Below are positions 35,790 to 45,453 of a DNA stretch of 64,000 nt, one piece after another; positions within the stretch are counted from its first letter, which is position 1, and each line of letters begins with the position of its first letter. The stretch comes from Ralstonia sp. RRA. GTDB lineage: Bacteria > Pseudomonadota > Gammaproteobacteria > Burkholderiales > Burkholderiaceae. The notes beneath the pieces are model-generated. The model ran no database searches. It was not told the origin of the DNA and saw only the letters and a list, made by a program, of their open reading frames with translations. A program made the position numbers and the translations under genes. The stretch is taken from assembly GCF_037023145.1 (NCBI RefSeq), contig NZ_CP146094.1, positions 277,810 to 341,809 of the forward strand, in the 5' to 3' direction.

Positions 35790-37091
35790 ATGCTTTTTCC
35801 ACGTCGCCTGACGCTGGCGTTGCTTTGCGCGCCTGCCTTCGGCATCGCGATGTCGCATGCCGCGACCTCGCAATCTGTTCCTCCGCTTTCTGTTGAGGAA
35901 ACCGTTGCGCTTGCCACCGTGCATGCCGGCGACGCCGAATCCTCGCGCGGCACCATCGACGCCGCGACCCAAATGGCGGTCGCCGCCGGCCAGTTGCCGG
36001 ACCCCGTACTCAAGCTCGGCATCAACAACGTGCCGGTCAATGGCCCGGACCAGTTCTCGGTCAGCCGGGATTTCATGACCATGCGCTCCATCAGCGTGAT
36101 GCAGGAATTCACGCGTGCGGACAAGCGCCGCGCCAAGGCGGCACGCTTCGAAGCGGAAGCCGACGCCGCCGAAGCGCAGCGCGCGGTCGCCTTGGCCAAC
36201 GTGCAGCGCAACGCCGTCGGCGCATGGCTGGACCGCTGGTATGCCGAGCAAACGGGGGCCTTGCTGGGCCACCATGGACATCCACTGGAACTCGCGTTGC
36301 AAGCGGCAACCGCCGCGTATCGCAGTGGACGGGGCACGCGCGCCGACGTGCTGGCGATGGAACTGGAAATCCAGAAACTGCAGGACCGCCTGGACGAAAA
36401 CCGCGCCGCCGTGACGGCCAGTGCCGTGGCACTGGAACGCTGGATCGGCCCGGCCGCCACCCGCCCGCTCTCCGAGCCGCCGCGCCTGGACGTTCCCCCG
36501 CCGGTCGAGCGGTTGGCGCGCGGTGAGTTGGATACCGTGCCTGAGATCACCGCCGCGCAGCGTGAGGTAGGGCTAGCAGAGAGCGAGATCCGGGCCGCTG
36601 CGCAAGCCAAGAAGCCGGATGTCACGGTCGAGTTCATGTATAGCCAGCGCGGCTCTGCGTTCTCAAACATGGGTTCCGTGAACATCAGCTTTCCGCTGCC
36701 TTGGGACCAGGGCAACCGGCAGGACCGCGAAGTCGCGGCTAGGCTGGCGCAGGCCCAGGCAGCGCGCGCCAAGTCCGAAATCATCCGGCGCGATACCCAG
36801 GCCATGGTCGGCGCCAAGCTGGCCGAGTTGCAGCGCAATACCGAACGGCTCAAGCGCTACGACCAACAAACCTTGCCGCTCGCCAACGCACAGGCGGAGG
36901 CGGCCTTGACGGCGTATCGGGCCAATACCGGATCGCTGCTGGCCGTGGCTGAAGCCAATCATCGCGCCATCGACACGGAATTGGAGCGACTCGCACTGGA
37001 AGCCAAGACGGCCAAGCTGTGGGCGGACCTGACCTTCCTAGTTCCGCTGCCCACCGCGCAGACCGAGTCCGCCATCAAGGAACGCAAATGA
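35790..37091 (+). CDS. cusC: CusC/CzcC-type outer-membrane efflux factor
   Basis: 433 residues. Signal peptide (ALLCAPAFGIAMSHAA), two OEP repeats with long helices (KRRAKAARFEAEADAAEAQR; RKPDVT-like strand in KKPDVTVEFMYSQR). GGAGG precedes ATG 35790. The stop overlaps the cusB start (ATGA). It forms the outer-membrane channel of the CusCBA copper/silver pump and might also serve the czc-like pump whose own channel gene is broken. Confidence 0.9.
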   Translation: MLFPRRLTLALLCAPAFGIAMSHAATSQSVPPLSVEETVALATVHAGDAESSRGTIDAATQMAVAAGQLPDPVLKLGINNVPVNGPDQFSVSRDFMTMRSISVMQEFTRADKRRAKAARFEAEADAAEAQRAVALANVQRNAVGAWLDRWYAEQTGALLGHHGHPLELALQAATAAYRSGRGTRADVLAMELEIQKLQDRLDENRAAVTASAVALERWIGPAATRPLSEPPRLDVPPPVERLARGELDTVPEITAAQREVGLAESEIRAAAQAKKPDVTVEFMYSQRGSAFSNMGSVNISFPLPWDQGNRQDREVAARLAQAQAARAKSEIIRRDTQAMVGAKLAELQRNTERLKRYDQQTLPLANAQAEAALTAYRANTGSLLAVAEANHRAIDTELERLALEAKTAKLWADLTFLVPLPTAQTESAIKERK

Positions 37092-38611
37092 AAAAACAGA
37101 TCATCGCCACGGCTGTGGGGCTCGTTCTTGTCGGGACCGCGATCTATGGCGCCTACCGGGTCGGCGTCACGCAGGGTGCCCGGTCGGCACCATCGTCGAT
37201 GCCGGCCAGCACGGCATCCGGCGGCATCGATCCCAAGACCGGAAAGAAGGTGCTGTACTGGCACGACCCCATGGTGCCCGGGCAACGTTTCGACAAGCCG
37301 GGCAAATCCCCTTTCATGGACATGCAGTTGGTGCCGGTCTATGCGGACGGGGATAGCGGTGCCAGCGGCATCACGGTCGATAGCCGTGTCGCGCAAAACC
37401 TCGGCATCCGCACGGCCGAAGTCAAAGCCGGCCGGTTGAGCGCGGTACTGGAGGCGCCCGGCAACATCGCCATCGACGAGCGCAGCGTGCAAGTAATCCA
37501 GGCGCGCACAAACGCCTTCGTCCAGCACGTCGCGGTCAGGGCGACGCTTGACCCCGTGCGGCGTGGGCAGGCACTGGTGACGCTGTATTCGCCGGACTGG
37601 GTGGCGGCGCAGGAAGAGTATCTGGCTGTGTTGCGTCAGTCGGCACACGGTCAGGCCGATCTCGCCGGTGCGGCCAAGGCGCGCATGCTGCAGGCCGGCA
37701 TGACGCCGGGCCAGGTCAGTGCGGTCGAGGCATCCGGCCGGCTGCAGCCCAGCGTGGGTATCGCGAGCCCCATCGATGGCATCGTGACCGAGGTCGCGGT
37801 GCGTGACGGGATGACGGTCTCCCCCGGCATGACGCTGTTCCGCCTGGCCGACTTGAGCCAGGTCTGGGTGGTTGCCGAGGTGCCGGAAGGCCAGGCTCGC
37901 ACCATCTCGCCCGGCCTGGCGGTCAAGGTGCTGCCGACCGGGGCAGCCGAGCCGCTGATCGGCAAGGTCGACACCGTGTTGCCCGACGTCAACCCGGCAA
38001 CGCGGACCATCAAGGTGCGCATTGTCCTGCCCAACAAGGGCCGACACCTGTTGCCGGGCATGTTTGCCACGGTCCGCTTCGACAGTGGCGAGCAGCAGGA
38101 CGTGCTTACCATCCCGTTGGAGGCCGTCATCCGTACTGGTCAGCGCAGCATTGTCATGGTCGATGAAGGCCAGGCCGGCTTTGTGGCCACGGAGATCAAG
38201 ACCGGCCGCGAGGCCGCCGGCATGGTCGAAATCCTGGCGGGCCTCAAGGCTGGTCAGAAAGTGGTCACCTCCGGCCAGTTCCTGATCGATTCGGAAGCCA
38301 GCCTGCGCGGCACCACCGAGCGCATGGCGGCACCGGCTGCGGCCTCCGCGCCCGCAGCAGCCACCACCGAGCACGAAGGCGTCGGCCGCATCGAGGCCGT
38401 CACGGGTGGAGGCCTGACGATCTCGCACGGGCCGATTCCGTCGATCCAGTGGGGCGCCATGACGATGGACTTCGCGGCGCCGCCGGCAGGTCTGCCAAAA
38501 GGCCTGAAGTCGGGCGACCGGGTGCGGTTCCGCTTCCACCTAGACAAGGATGGCATGGCGGTCCTGTCCTCGGTCGCGTCCGCCAGCACGGATCAGGGAG
38601 GCAAGCCATGA
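37088..38611 (+). CDS. cusB: CusB-type periplasmic adaptor with fused CusF domain
   Basis: 507 residues from ATG 37088. An N-terminal membrane anchor ([19 protein letters not shown]), a heavy-metal-binding motif ([20 protein letters not shown]), barrel-sandwich, helical hairpin and beta-barrel domains, then a C-terminal CusF-like domain (about 440-500, [27 protein letters not shown]) with W and M-x-M copper-site residues. It links CusA to CusC and can hand Cu+/Ag+ to the pump. Overlaps cusC and cusA by ATGA. Confidence 0.92.
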   Translation: MKKQIIATAVGLVLVGTAIYGAYRVGVTQGARSAPSSMPASTASGGIDPKTGKKVLYWHDPMVPGQRFDKPGKSPFMDMQLVPVYADGDSGASGITVDSRVAQNLGIRTAEVKAGRLSAVLEAPGNIAIDERSVQVIQARTNAFVQHVAVRATLDPVRRGQALVTLYSPDWVAAQEEYLAVLRQSAHGQADLAGAAKARMLQAGMTPGQVSAVEASGRLQPSVGIASPIDGIVTEVAVRDGMTVSPGMTLFRLADLSQVWVVAEVPEGQARTISPGLAVKVLPTGAAEPLIGKVDTVLPDVNPATRTIKVRIVLPNKGRHLLPGMFATVRFDSGEQQDVLTIPLEAVIRTGQRSIVMVDEGQAGFVATEIKTGREAAGMVEILAGLKAGQKVVTSGQFLIDSEASLRGTTERMAAPAAASAPAAATTEHEGVGRIEAVTGGGLTISHGPIPSIQWGAMTMDFAAPPAGLPKGLKSGDRVRFRFHLDKDGMAVLSSVASASTDQGGKP

Positions 38612-41600
38612 TCGCCCGGCTGATTCTGGCGTCCATCCGCAACCGCTTCCTGATCCTGCTGGCGACGCTGATGCTGACCGCGTGGGGATTGTGGGCCGTG
38701 CGTAGCACGCCGCTCGATGCGCTGCCCGATCTTTCAGACGTGCAGGTCATCATCCGCACGCCATTCCCCGGTCAGGCGCCACAGATCGTGGAGAACCAGG
38801 TCACCTATCCGCTGACCACCACCATGCTGTCGGTGCCCGGCGCCAAGACGGTGCGCGGCTATTCGTTCTTCGGAGATTCCTTCGTCTACGTGTTGTTCGA
38901 GGATGGCACGGACCTGTATTGGGCCCGCTCACGCGTGCTGGAATACCTGAACCAAGTGCAATCCCGCCTGCCGGCCGCCGCCAAGCCGGCGCTGGGCCCG
39001 GACGCGACCGGCGTGGGCTGGATCTACGAGTACGCACTGGTGGACAAGACCGGCCAGCACGACCTCAGCCAATTGCGCGCACTGCAGGACTGGTTCCTGC
39101 GCTTCGAGCTCAAATCGCTGCCTAATGTGGCCGAGGTGGCATCGCTTGGTGGGATGGTCAAGCAGTTCCAGGTCGTCCTGATGCCGGACCGGTTACGCGC
39201 CTACAACCTGTCCCAAGCCAAGGTGCTGGCGGCGCTCAAGGGCGCCAACCAGGAGACCGGCGGCTCGGTGCTGGAACTGGGCGAGGCGGAGTACATGGTT
39301 CGCGCAAGCGGCTACTTGAAGACGCTCGATGACTTCCGCCAGATTCCACTGACGACAAGCGATGCAGGCATCGCCGTTCGCCTGGGCGATGTCGCGACCG
39401 TCCAGCTCGGGCCAGAGATGCGCCGCGGTATTGCTGATCTCGATGGCCAGGGTGAAGTCGCCGGCGGCGTCATCGTGATGCGCTCCGGCAAGAACGCATT
39501 AGAAACCATCGAAGCCGTCAAGGCCAAGCTCGCCACGCTGCAGAAGAGCCTGCCTGCCGGCGTCGAGATCGTGCCGACCTACGATCGTTCCGAGTTGATT
39601 AACCGCGCGGTAGAGAACCTGACGCACAAGCTGATCGAGGAGTTCATCGTCGTCGCGCTCGTGTGCCTGGTGTTCCTGTTCCACTTGCGCTCGGCGCTGG
39701 TCGCGATCGTTTCGCTGCCGCTGGGCGTGCTCGCCGCCTTCCTGGTGATGCGCTATCAGGGCGTCAATGCCAACATCATGTCGCTGGGCGGCATCGCCAT
39801 CGCCGTCGGTGCCATGGTCGACGCAGCCGTGGTCATGATCGAGAACGCGCACAAGCATCTGGAACACTGGCATGCGGACAATCCCGGCCGGGAGCTGACC
39901 GGACACGAGCGCTGGAGCGTGATCGGCGAGTCGGCGGCGGAAGTGGGCCCGGCGCTGTTCTTCTCGCTGCTGATCATCACGCTGTCGTTCATCCCCGTGT
40001 TCACACTGGAGGCGCAGGAAGGCCGGCTGTTCTCGCCGCTGGCTTTCACCAAGACCTACTCGATGGCCGCTGCCGCGGGGCTGTCCGTGACACTCGTGCC
40101 GGTGCTGATGGGTTACCTGATCCGCGGGCGCATCCCGACCGAGCAATCGAATCCGCTCAGCCGCTGGCTGATCCGGCTTTATCAACCGGTGTTGGCTAGG
40201 GTGCTGGCGTATCCCAAGACGACGGTTGTCATCGCCGCCGTGCTGCTTGCGGCCACGGCCTGGCCGATCCTGCGCACGGGCGGTGAGTTCATGCCGCCGC
40301 TGGACGAGGGCGACCTGTTGTACATGCCATCGGCACTGCCGGGGTTGTCTGCAGGCAAAGCGGCCCAACTGTTGCAGCAGACCGACCGCCTCATCAAGAC
40401 CGTCCCGGAGGTTGCCACCGTGTTCGGCAAGGCCGGCCGCGCTGATACCGCGACCGACCCGGCGCCCATCGAGATGTTCGAGACCACCATTCAATTCAAG
40501 CCGCGCGACCAATGGCGGCCTGGCTTGACGACCGACAAGCTGGTCGAAGAGCTGGACCGCGTGGTCAAGGTGCCGGGCCTGTCTAACATCTGGGTGCCGC
40601 CCATCCGCAACCGCATCGACATGCTGGCCACCGGCATCAAGAGCCCGGTCGGCATCAAGGTGGCGGGCACGGACTTGAAGGAAATCGACCGGCTGACCAC
40701 GCAGATCGAGGCGGCGGTGAAGACCGTGCCCGGTGTCACTTCGGCGCTGGCGGAGCGGCTGTCCGGCGGGCGCTACGTCAATGTCGACATCGACCGGATG
40801 GCCGCCGGGCGGTATGGCCTCAATATCGAAGATGTCCAGAGCATCGTGTCGTCGGCGGTGGGCGGGGATAACGTGGGTGAAGTGGTCGACGGCCTGGCCC
40901 GGTTCCCGATCAATGTGCGTTACCCGCGCGACTACCGCGACTCGGTCGAGCAACTGCGCGGCCTGCCGATCGTCACCGACCGCGGCCAGCAGATCACGCT
41001 GTCTGATGTCGCCCGAATCCAGGTGGTGCAAGGGCCACCGATGTTGCGCAGCGAGAACGCCCGCTTGTCCGGCTGGGTGTACGTGGACATTCGGGGGCGC
41101 GACCTGCGCTCGGCGGTGCAGGACATGCAGGCGGCGGTGGCCAAAGCGGTGCCAATGCCGGCTGGCTACGCGCTGAGCTGGTCCGGCCAGTTCGAGTACC
41201 TGGAGCGCGCCAGCGCCAAGCTGAAGGTGGTCGTGCCGTTCACCTTGCTCATCATCTTCGTGCTGCTGTACCTCGTGTTTGGCCGCATCGACGAGGCGCT
41301 GCTCATCATGGGCACGCTGCCGCTGGCGCTGATCGGCGGCTTCTGGCTGCTCTACGGGCTGGGCTACAACCTGTCGGTGGCCGGGGTTGTCGGCTTCATC
41401 GCGCTGGCCGGGGTGGCAGCCGAGTTCGGCGTGATCATGCTGCTCTATCTCAAACAGGCTTGGACGGAGCGACAGGAAGCCGGCCGCAACACAACCGAGG
41501 CGCTGCTGGAAGCCATTCAGGAAGGCGCCGTCCTGCGCGTGCGCCCGAAGGCCATGACGGTCGCCGTCATTCTGGCCGGTCTGATTCCGATCATGTGGGC

Positions 41601-41778
41601 GCACGGCACAGGTTCCGAGATCATGCAGCGCATTGCCGCTCCGATGGTTGGCGGCATGGTCACCGCGCCATTGCTGTCCCTGTTCGTCGTCCCGGCCGTG
41701 TATCTGCTGATCCGCCGTCGGCAGACGGAATCGTCACCGCTTTCCACCCACCCCTCACATCAAGAGGAATCACTATGA
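38608..41778 (+). CDS. cusA: CusA-type Cu/Ag RND efflux pump
   Basis: 1056 residues from ATG 38608, overlapping the cusB stop. Helix IV reads [19 protein letters not shown], the Cu/Ag-type HME-RND motif. Methionine-containing porter region, large periplasmic loops and twelve membrane helices are as expected. It exports periplasmic and cytosolic Cu+/Ag+ using protons. Overlaps cusF by ATGA, so cusC-B-A-F is one tightly coupled unit. Confidence 0.95.
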   Translation: MIARLILASIRNRFLILLATLMLTAWGLWAVRSTPLDALPDLSDVQVIIRTPFPGQAPQIVENQVTYPLTTTMLSVPGAKTVRGYSFFGDSFVYVLFEDGTDLYWARSRVLEYLNQVQSRLPAAAKPALGPDATGVGWIYEYALVDKTGQHDLSQLRALQDWFLRFELKSLPNVAEVASLGGMVKQFQVVLMPDRLRAYNLSQAKVLAALKGANQETGGSVLELGEAEYMVRASGYLKTLDDFRQIPLTTSDAGIAVRLGDVATVQLGPEMRRGIADLDGQGEVAGGVIVMRSGKNALETIEAVKAKLATLQKSLPAGVEIVPTYDRSELINRAVENLTHKLIEEFIVVALVCLVFLFHLRSALVAIVSLPLGVLAAFLVMRYQGVNANIMSLGGIAIAVGAMVDAAVVMIENAHKHLEHWHADNPGRELTGHERWSVIGESAAEVGPALFFSLLIITLSFIPVFTLEAQEGRLFSPLAFTKTYSMAAAAGLSVTLVPVLMGYLIRGRIPTEQSNPLSRWLIRLYQPVLARVLAYPKTTVVIAAVLLAATAWPILRTGGEFMPPLDEGDLLYMPSALPGLSAGKAAQLLQQTDRLIKTVPEVATVFGKAGRADTATDPAPIEMFETTIQFKPRDQWRPGLTTDKLVEELDRVVKVPGLSNIWVPPIRNRIDMLATGIKSPVGIKVAGTDLKEIDRLTTQIEAAVKTVPGVTSALAERLSGGRYVNVDIDRMAAGRYGLNIEDVQSIVSSAVGGDNVGEVVDGLARFPINVRYPRDYRDSVEQLRGLPIVTDRGQQITLSDVARIQVVQGPPMLRSENARLSGWVYVDIRGRDLRSAVQDMQAAVAKAVPMPAGYALSWSGQFEYLERASAKLKVVVPFTLLIIFVLLYLVFGRIDEALLIMGTLPLALIGGFWLLYGLGYNLSVAGVVGFIALAGVAAEFGVIMLLYLKQAWTERQEAGRNTTEALLEAIQEGAVLRVRPKAMTVAVILAGLIPIMWAHGTGSEIMQRIAAPMVGGMVTAPLLSLFVVPAVYLLIRRRQTESSPLSTHPSHQEESL

Positions 41779-42113
41779 AACACATCAAGACCTTTGCAAT
41801 CGTGCTTGCTCTCGCTGCTGCACCGGCGGCATTTGCGGCCGAATCCATGGATGGCATGGACATGAAGCCGGCGGGCCACGCCAAGCAGGCGCCGAGCCCG
41901 GTTGCCGCGGATATCCAGAAGATCGACCTGCAAGCGGGCAAGGTCACCCTCAAACATGCTGCGATTGAGAACCTCGGCATGCCGGCCATGACCATGGCGT
42001 TTCCGGTCAAGGACCGCGCTTCGCTGAAGAACTTCAAGGAAGGCGAGTCGGTCTCGGTCATGTTCGATAAGGTCGGTGGCAAACCAACCGTGGTGGATAT
42101 TCAGCGCAAGTAA
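41775..42113 (+). CDS. cusF: CusF-type periplasmic copper chaperone
   Basis: 112 residues. Signal peptide ([17 protein letters not shown]), Met-rich MDGMDMKP, then the OB-fold with H in [13 protein letters not shown] and M-x-M in [10 protein letters not shown]. coli CusF binds Cu+ through one His, two Met and a Trp; here no Trp is evident at the equivalent place. It delivers metal to CusB/CusA. Confidence 0.92.
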   Translation: MKHIKTFAIVLALAAAPAAFAAESMDGMDMKPAGHAKQAPSPVAADIQKIDLQAGKVTLKHAAIENLGMPAMTMAFPVKDRASLKNFKEGESVSVMFDKVGGKPTVVDIQRK

Positions 42114-42216
42114 ATGCCAGAGTGCGCTCCCGCTGATGAGCGCGGGAGTGTGCCTCAACGCGCAGCGGCTCGAAAAATGATGAGCCGCAGGATTTCGAAT
42201 ATTTTCGATGCACCCC

Positions 42217-42247
42217 CTGACCTTCCCACGAATGGAAGGTTTATCTT
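42217..42247 (+). promoter_or_regulatory. CueR-type copper promoter of the small-protein/czcE unit
   Basis: -35 CTGACC (42217-42222), 19-bp spacer, -10 TATCTT (42242-42247). The spacer region contains a perfect 7-bp dyad ACCTTCC/GGAAGGT (42220-42240). It directs transcription toward 42301-43419. Confidence 0.78.
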
Positions 42248-42300
42248 GAAGTCATCGCTTCGACTACCAAACAGGAATCCCCGTCGTGAGAACTCAGGTC

Positions 42301-42414
42301 ATGGACATGCTCCCCACACCGGCTGGCTTTGCCGGGCGGTGGCATGCGCGCGGCCGGTTTGATGTCCACGGCCGCAACCTCGTCGCAGGTTTGCAAACGG
42401 GGTCGCTCCGATGA
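42301..42414 (+). CDS. Short ORF overlapping the small secreted protein gene
   Basis: 37 codons, ATG 42301 to TGA 42412-42414, whose stop overlaps the ATG at 42411. The peptide is basic (RWHARGRFDVHGRN). It is the first ORF after the copper promoter. The arrangement mirrors that at 32092-32193. A leader/coupling role is suggested by the overlap; it has no recognised family. Confidence 0.4.
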   Translation: MDMLPTPAGFAGRWHARGRFDVHGRNLVAGLQTGSLR

Positions 42415-42791
42415 GGGCCGGCAGCGGGATCCTCCGCCGATTGGCCGGCTGGGTCGTCCTGGCCAGCTTACTTTTCACCCGTCTGGCGGCAGCAGGGTAT
42501 GTGTGCCCGATGGAATCGGTGTACGAGCCGGCGCACCAGAATCTGGTGTCGCGCGACGACTGCCTGAATGCCGGCGGCGACCAGTTGGTGCTGTGTGCCG
42601 ACTCGTTTGGCGATGGGCGTCTCTGGGCCGACAACAAGGGCCATCCACCCGATGGCGATGGGCCACCAGTGCGGGAAGCTCGCTATCCCCGCCCGGAGAT
42701 GTTGGGGCGCAGCGATGCCTTGCATCCCCTGTCGCTCTACACGGTGGTATCTGCGCCGATCTATCTTCAGACGGCCAGACTACGACTCTGA
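42411..42791 (+). CDS. Small secreted copper-locus protein (paralogue of 31634)
   Basis: 126 residues. Signal peptide LAGWVVLASLLFTRLAAAG, then YVCPMESVYEP, DDCLNAGGD, LCADSFGDGRLWADNKGHPP and a short C terminus ending YLQTARLRL. The pattern Y-x-C-P...C...L-C-A-D...D-G-R-x-W-A-D-x-x-G-H-x-P is shared with the 31634 protein. Cys, His and Asp residues suggest periplasmic metal binding. It lies in the CueR-controlled unit with the CzcE-like gene. Confidence 0.75.
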   Translation: MRAGSGILRRLAGWVVLASLLFTRLAAAGYVCPMESVYEPAHQNLVSRDDCLNAGGDQLVLCADSFGDGRLWADNKGHPPDGDGPPVREARYPRPEMLGRSDALHPLSLYTVVSAPIYLQTARLRL

Positions 42792-42909
42792 TTGACCCCG
42801 AATGGCAGCAGTTGCTGCTGCCAATTGCAGAAACCATGCGCACACCTTGCTGCGAACAATGCACGCCATGTGGTGTCGCGCCTCTGACAGTCAACATTCG
42901 GGATCAATC

Positions 42910-43419
42910 ATGAAAGCTATCCAAGTTCTTTCCGCTATTACCTTCGCCGCACTCAGTGCATCCGCCTTTGCAGGCCCAAACTGGGACGCCATCAACAGTG
43001 CCCGCAAGGCCGCGCAACAACAACGGGTTGCGAGTGCGGGCGATGCGAGCGATCAAGCGATGCGCGATCACTGCGCAATGATGGGGCAGATGTCTGCAAC
43101 AGGAGACAAGATGCACCAGCAAATGATGCATCGGTCGGACAGCCAGCCGAGCAATGCGGGCGCCGCGCTGTTCGGCGAGCGGGCTGCGGCGATGCCCGTA
43201 GGCTCGCGCACGGTTGTCGTCGTCCCGGGGATGAAAGCCGTTCCCGTGCGCGCTGGCGAAACGGTGCGCTTTGACTTCGGTCAGAGCTCAACCGCATGGA
43301 CCTTCGCCGCGCGGCAGGGCAACTCCGCCGTCGAGCTGAGCACGCTCTTTCCGGAGATTCCTGCCGCCAAGGGTGTCTGGGCCTATCCAAACGGCACCGG
43401 CCTGTACGCCGGCCACTAA
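42910..43419 (+). CDS. CzcE-family periplasmic metal-binding protein
   Basis: 169 residues from ATG 42910. Signal peptide (LSAITFAALSASAFAG), a His/Met-rich middle (DHCAMMGQM, KMHQQMMHRSD) and a C-terminal CzcE-like domain (VPVRAGETVRFDFGQSS, TAWTFAARQ, ELSTLFPEIPAAKGVWAYP). CzcE of Cupriavidus is a copper-binding periplasmic protein that changes conformation on binding. The Met/His insert favours Cu+ or Ag+ binding. Confidence 0.82.
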   Translation: MKAIQVLSAITFAALSASAFAGPNWDAINSARKAAQQQRVASAGDASDQAMRDHCAMMGQMSATGDKMHQQMMHRSDSQPSNAGAALFGERAAAMPVGSRTVVVVPGMKAVPVRAGETVRFDFGQSSTAWTFAARQGNSAVELSTLFPEIPAAKGVWAYPNGTGLYAGH

Positions 43420-43550
43420 ATCAACTCGCGGTGAGCTGACGGAATCTCAGGAGCCGGCGCATTTCGCGCCGCATCACTGGATATGAGCAACACGGGATTC
43501 TGAGCGATGGCGACGCAGCCCACTCAGATCCGCACGATTGGAGAAATATC

Positions 43551-43778
43551 ATGCAAACGATCAAGAAGATCATTCTCGCCAGCACGGTACTGGTGTCTCT
43601 TGGCGCAACCGCCGGTGTGGTGATGGCCGCGCAGAAGGTAGACCCCTACCACGATGGTGCGCACATCGCAGACAAGCGTGATATCTACACCGACGGCGCA
43701 CGCTCGGTGAACGATCCGCGCGACCCGTACACCGATGGCCGCAACGCGCTGACAGGTCGGAACACATCAGCGGCCTGA
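43551..43778 (+). CDS. Small secreted protein with D-x-Y-x-D-G repeats
   Basis: 75 residues; GGAG lies upstream of ATG 43551. Signal peptide (IILASTVLVSLGATAGVVMA), then three repeats: DPYHDGAHIAD, DIYTDGARSVND and DPYTDGRNALTG. No cysteine. Such short repeat proteins occur in copper-resistance islands of Burkholderiales. The regular Asp/Tyr pattern may bind cations. Function unknown. Confidence 0.7.
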   Translation: MQTIKKIILASTVLVSLGATAGVVMAAQKVDPYHDGAHIADKRDIYTDGARSVNDPRDPYTDGRNALTGRNTSAA

Positions 43779-43877
43779 CGCTGTCCCGCCAACTGCATGA
43801 TGAAGAAGCAAGGGATGCTGAGGCGTTCCTGGCTTTCAGTCGACCGTCGATGCAAATCGCAATGCGTGTGACTCACT

Positions 43878-44069
43878 GTGAATAGAGCCCCCGTCTTCGA
43901 TCTTCCGCTCAATGTCATTGTGACCATCTTGGTCGCCGTGGCGCTGACATTTTGTGCGATCTGTTTATTCGCTTGGTACCTGCGCCGACGATATGGCACC
44001 GGTCATCCGCGTGGACAAGCCCGCGCGCGCACGCGTTCTCGCAAGACCGCGAGCCGCCGCCGCAAGTAA
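43878..44069 (+). CDS. Small single-span membrane protein
   Basis: 63 residues from GTG 43878. One hydrophobic helix (LNVIVTILVAVALTFCAICL) followed by a strongly basic cytoplasmic tail (RRRYGTGHPRGQARARTRSR). It could be a small membrane regulator or a chance frame. It lies between two copper-locus genes on the same strand, which mildly favours a real gene. Confidence 0.4.
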   Translation: MNRAPVFDLPLNVIVTILVAVALTFCAICLFAWYLRRRYGTGHPRGQARARTRSRKTASRRRK

Positions 44070-44232
44070 GTCACCGCCCTGCGGCCCCCATTGGGTAAAG
44101 CCTGGGCCGCTTCGAAGCATCCAGTCGCATAAATCGCGGCATGCGCTCGAGTCAGGAGTGCGGCGACCCGGACATCCATCGGCCAGACACAACATCTGTT
44201 TCCCAACCACCCTCTCATGACGAAGTCTCACG

Positions 44233-44571
44233 ATGAAATACGTTTCCGCTCTTACATTCGCCCTGATGCTGGCATCCGCCCCCGCAGCCTTTGCCGCCAC
44301 GCCGATGGAAGGTATGGATATGAAGCCGGCAGCGCAGTCTCAGCAAGCACCCAAGCCCGTTTCAGCAGAAGTCCGCAAGGTCTACCCCGACACCGGCAAG
44401 GTCACGCTCAAGCATGGCGCCATCGACAACCTCGGCATGGGCGCCATGACGATGACGTTTTCCGTCAAGGACAAGGCGTCGCTGAAGAATTTCAGGGAGG
44501 GCCAAGCTGTGTGGGCGGTCTTTGATACGGTCGATGGTCAGCCGACCGTCGTCGATTTGCGGAGCAAGTAA
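44233..44571 (+). CDS. CusF-like periplasmic copper chaperone, second copy
   Basis: 112 residues, about two-thirds identical by eye to the cusF product at 41775: signal peptide (LMLASAPAAFAATP), MEGMDMKP, VTLKHGAIDNLGM and GAMTMTFSV. It is a duplicate separated from the cus operon by about 2.1 kb. Together with the CusB-fused domain the locus encodes three CusF modules. Confidence 0.88.
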   Translation: MKYVSALTFALMLASAPAAFAATPMEGMDMKPAAQSQQAPKPVSAEVRKVYPDTGKVTLKHGAIDNLGMGAMTMTFSVKDKASLKNFREGQAVWAVFDTVDGQPTVVDLRSK

Positions 44572-44604
44572 GCCGTCGGCGGCGTACGGGCCAACGGTCG
44601 TGCG

Positions 44605-44634
44605 CCACCCGGCTGAGCGGGATCAGTCGGGTGG
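44605..44634. terminator. Strong hairpin after the second cusF
   Basis: CCACCCGGCTGA and TCAGTCGGGTGG pair at 11 of 12 positions around a 6-base loop, 34 bases past the stop. No T run follows, so it is either an intrinsic terminator of weak type or an mRNA-stabilising end. Confidence 0.5.
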
Positions 44635-44744
44635 GCTGCTCACGAAAGCGCCTTGTCGTGGCATCCACAGGGAAAGCAATGGCCCGTCGCAGCAACGTGG
44701 CTGTCCCTGAGTCATGCGTGGCGTACCTGGATGTATTTGGGTTT

Positions 44745-45344
44745 TCAGGACGGCTTTTTAAAGACAAGGTAGTCGAGATAAAGCCAAATTTCGCGCCACA
44801 GAAAGTTCGCTCGAGTGGTCAAGGATTCGAAACGGCTAGAGGACGTAGGCCCAGGCAGGGCCTGGAGTCCAAGATCGTTAGCCATTGCCGTTGCTCTTCG
44901 CAAATGTAGCGGATCGCTGACCAACAGAACCGTGCGAATCCCAAGTGGGTCTAATAATTTCTTTGCATTGACAAGGTTTTGCCAAGTCGTACGCGAGGTG
45001 GTCTCCGCCAAGATCGCGTCAGGTGGAACACCGTGCTTGATCGCATACTCGCGGCCGACCTCGCCTTCGCTGGGATAACCTGCCCCCGGTGTCCCGCCGG
45101 TGAAAACCAGGTATTTCACCTGCTTGTTCTGGTAGCGTGCAATCGCCTCGTTAATCCGCTCCCGATAAACGGGAGACGGCCTATTCCCCCATGCTGCAGC
45201 GCCAAGAACAACAGCCGCATCCACGGGAGCATTAAACGACTGCTCTCCGTAACTGACAATCTGCCATGCCACTGTGAGGAATCCAATGGCGATCAAGAGG
45301 GCCAGCATCGCTGGCCCGATGACAATGGCGCGTCGAAGTAACAT
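44745..45344 (-). CDS. YdcF/ElyC/SanA-family (DUF218) membrane protein
   Basis: 199 residues from ATG 45344 (GTG 45359 is an alternative; the open frame to 45554 overlaps uppP and is not conserved). One N-terminal membrane helix (VIGPAMLALLIAIGFLTVAW) and a DUF218 domain (DAAVVLGAAAWGNRPSPVY, YLVFTGGTPGAGYPSEGEV, LLVSDPLHLRRA). Family members affect envelope integrity and lipid-carrier metabolism. It is downstream of the uppP/lspA/pbrA genes on the same strand, fitting an envelope-linked role in the lead-resistance cluster. Confidence 0.85.
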   Translation of the reverse strand: MLLRRAIVIGPAMLALLIAIGFLTVAWQIVSYGEQSFNAPVDAAVVLGAAAWGNRPSPVYRERINEAIARYQNKQVKYLVFTGGTPGAGYPSEGEVGREYAIKHGVPPDAILAETTSRTTWQNLVNAKKLLDPLGIRTVLLVSDPLHLRRATAMANDLGLQALPGPTSSSRFESLTTRANFLWREIWLYLDYLVFKKPS

Positions 45345-45453
45345 GGAGCGTCGATTCACATCACTCAACCGGCTGACCTCGCTATAGCGAAAGGCCGAAT
45401 ATCGAAGCCTTCTGAAAAAGCTCCAATTCGGCAGAAGCACATGACAAACGTGG

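Noticed and set aside
35777..38539. Minus-strand ORFs opposite cusC/cusB (358 and 526 aa)
   Set aside because: Antisense shadows; plus-strand genes overlap as ATGA and have clear family motifs.
39499..41604. 701-aa minus-strand ORF opposite cusA
   Set aside because: Antisense shadow of the RND pump; Gln/His/Arg-rich without domain structure.
43551..43778. CRISPR- or satellite-like repeat
   Set aside because: The repeats are protein-level (D-x-Y-x-D-G) and few; DNA repeats are imperfect and coding.
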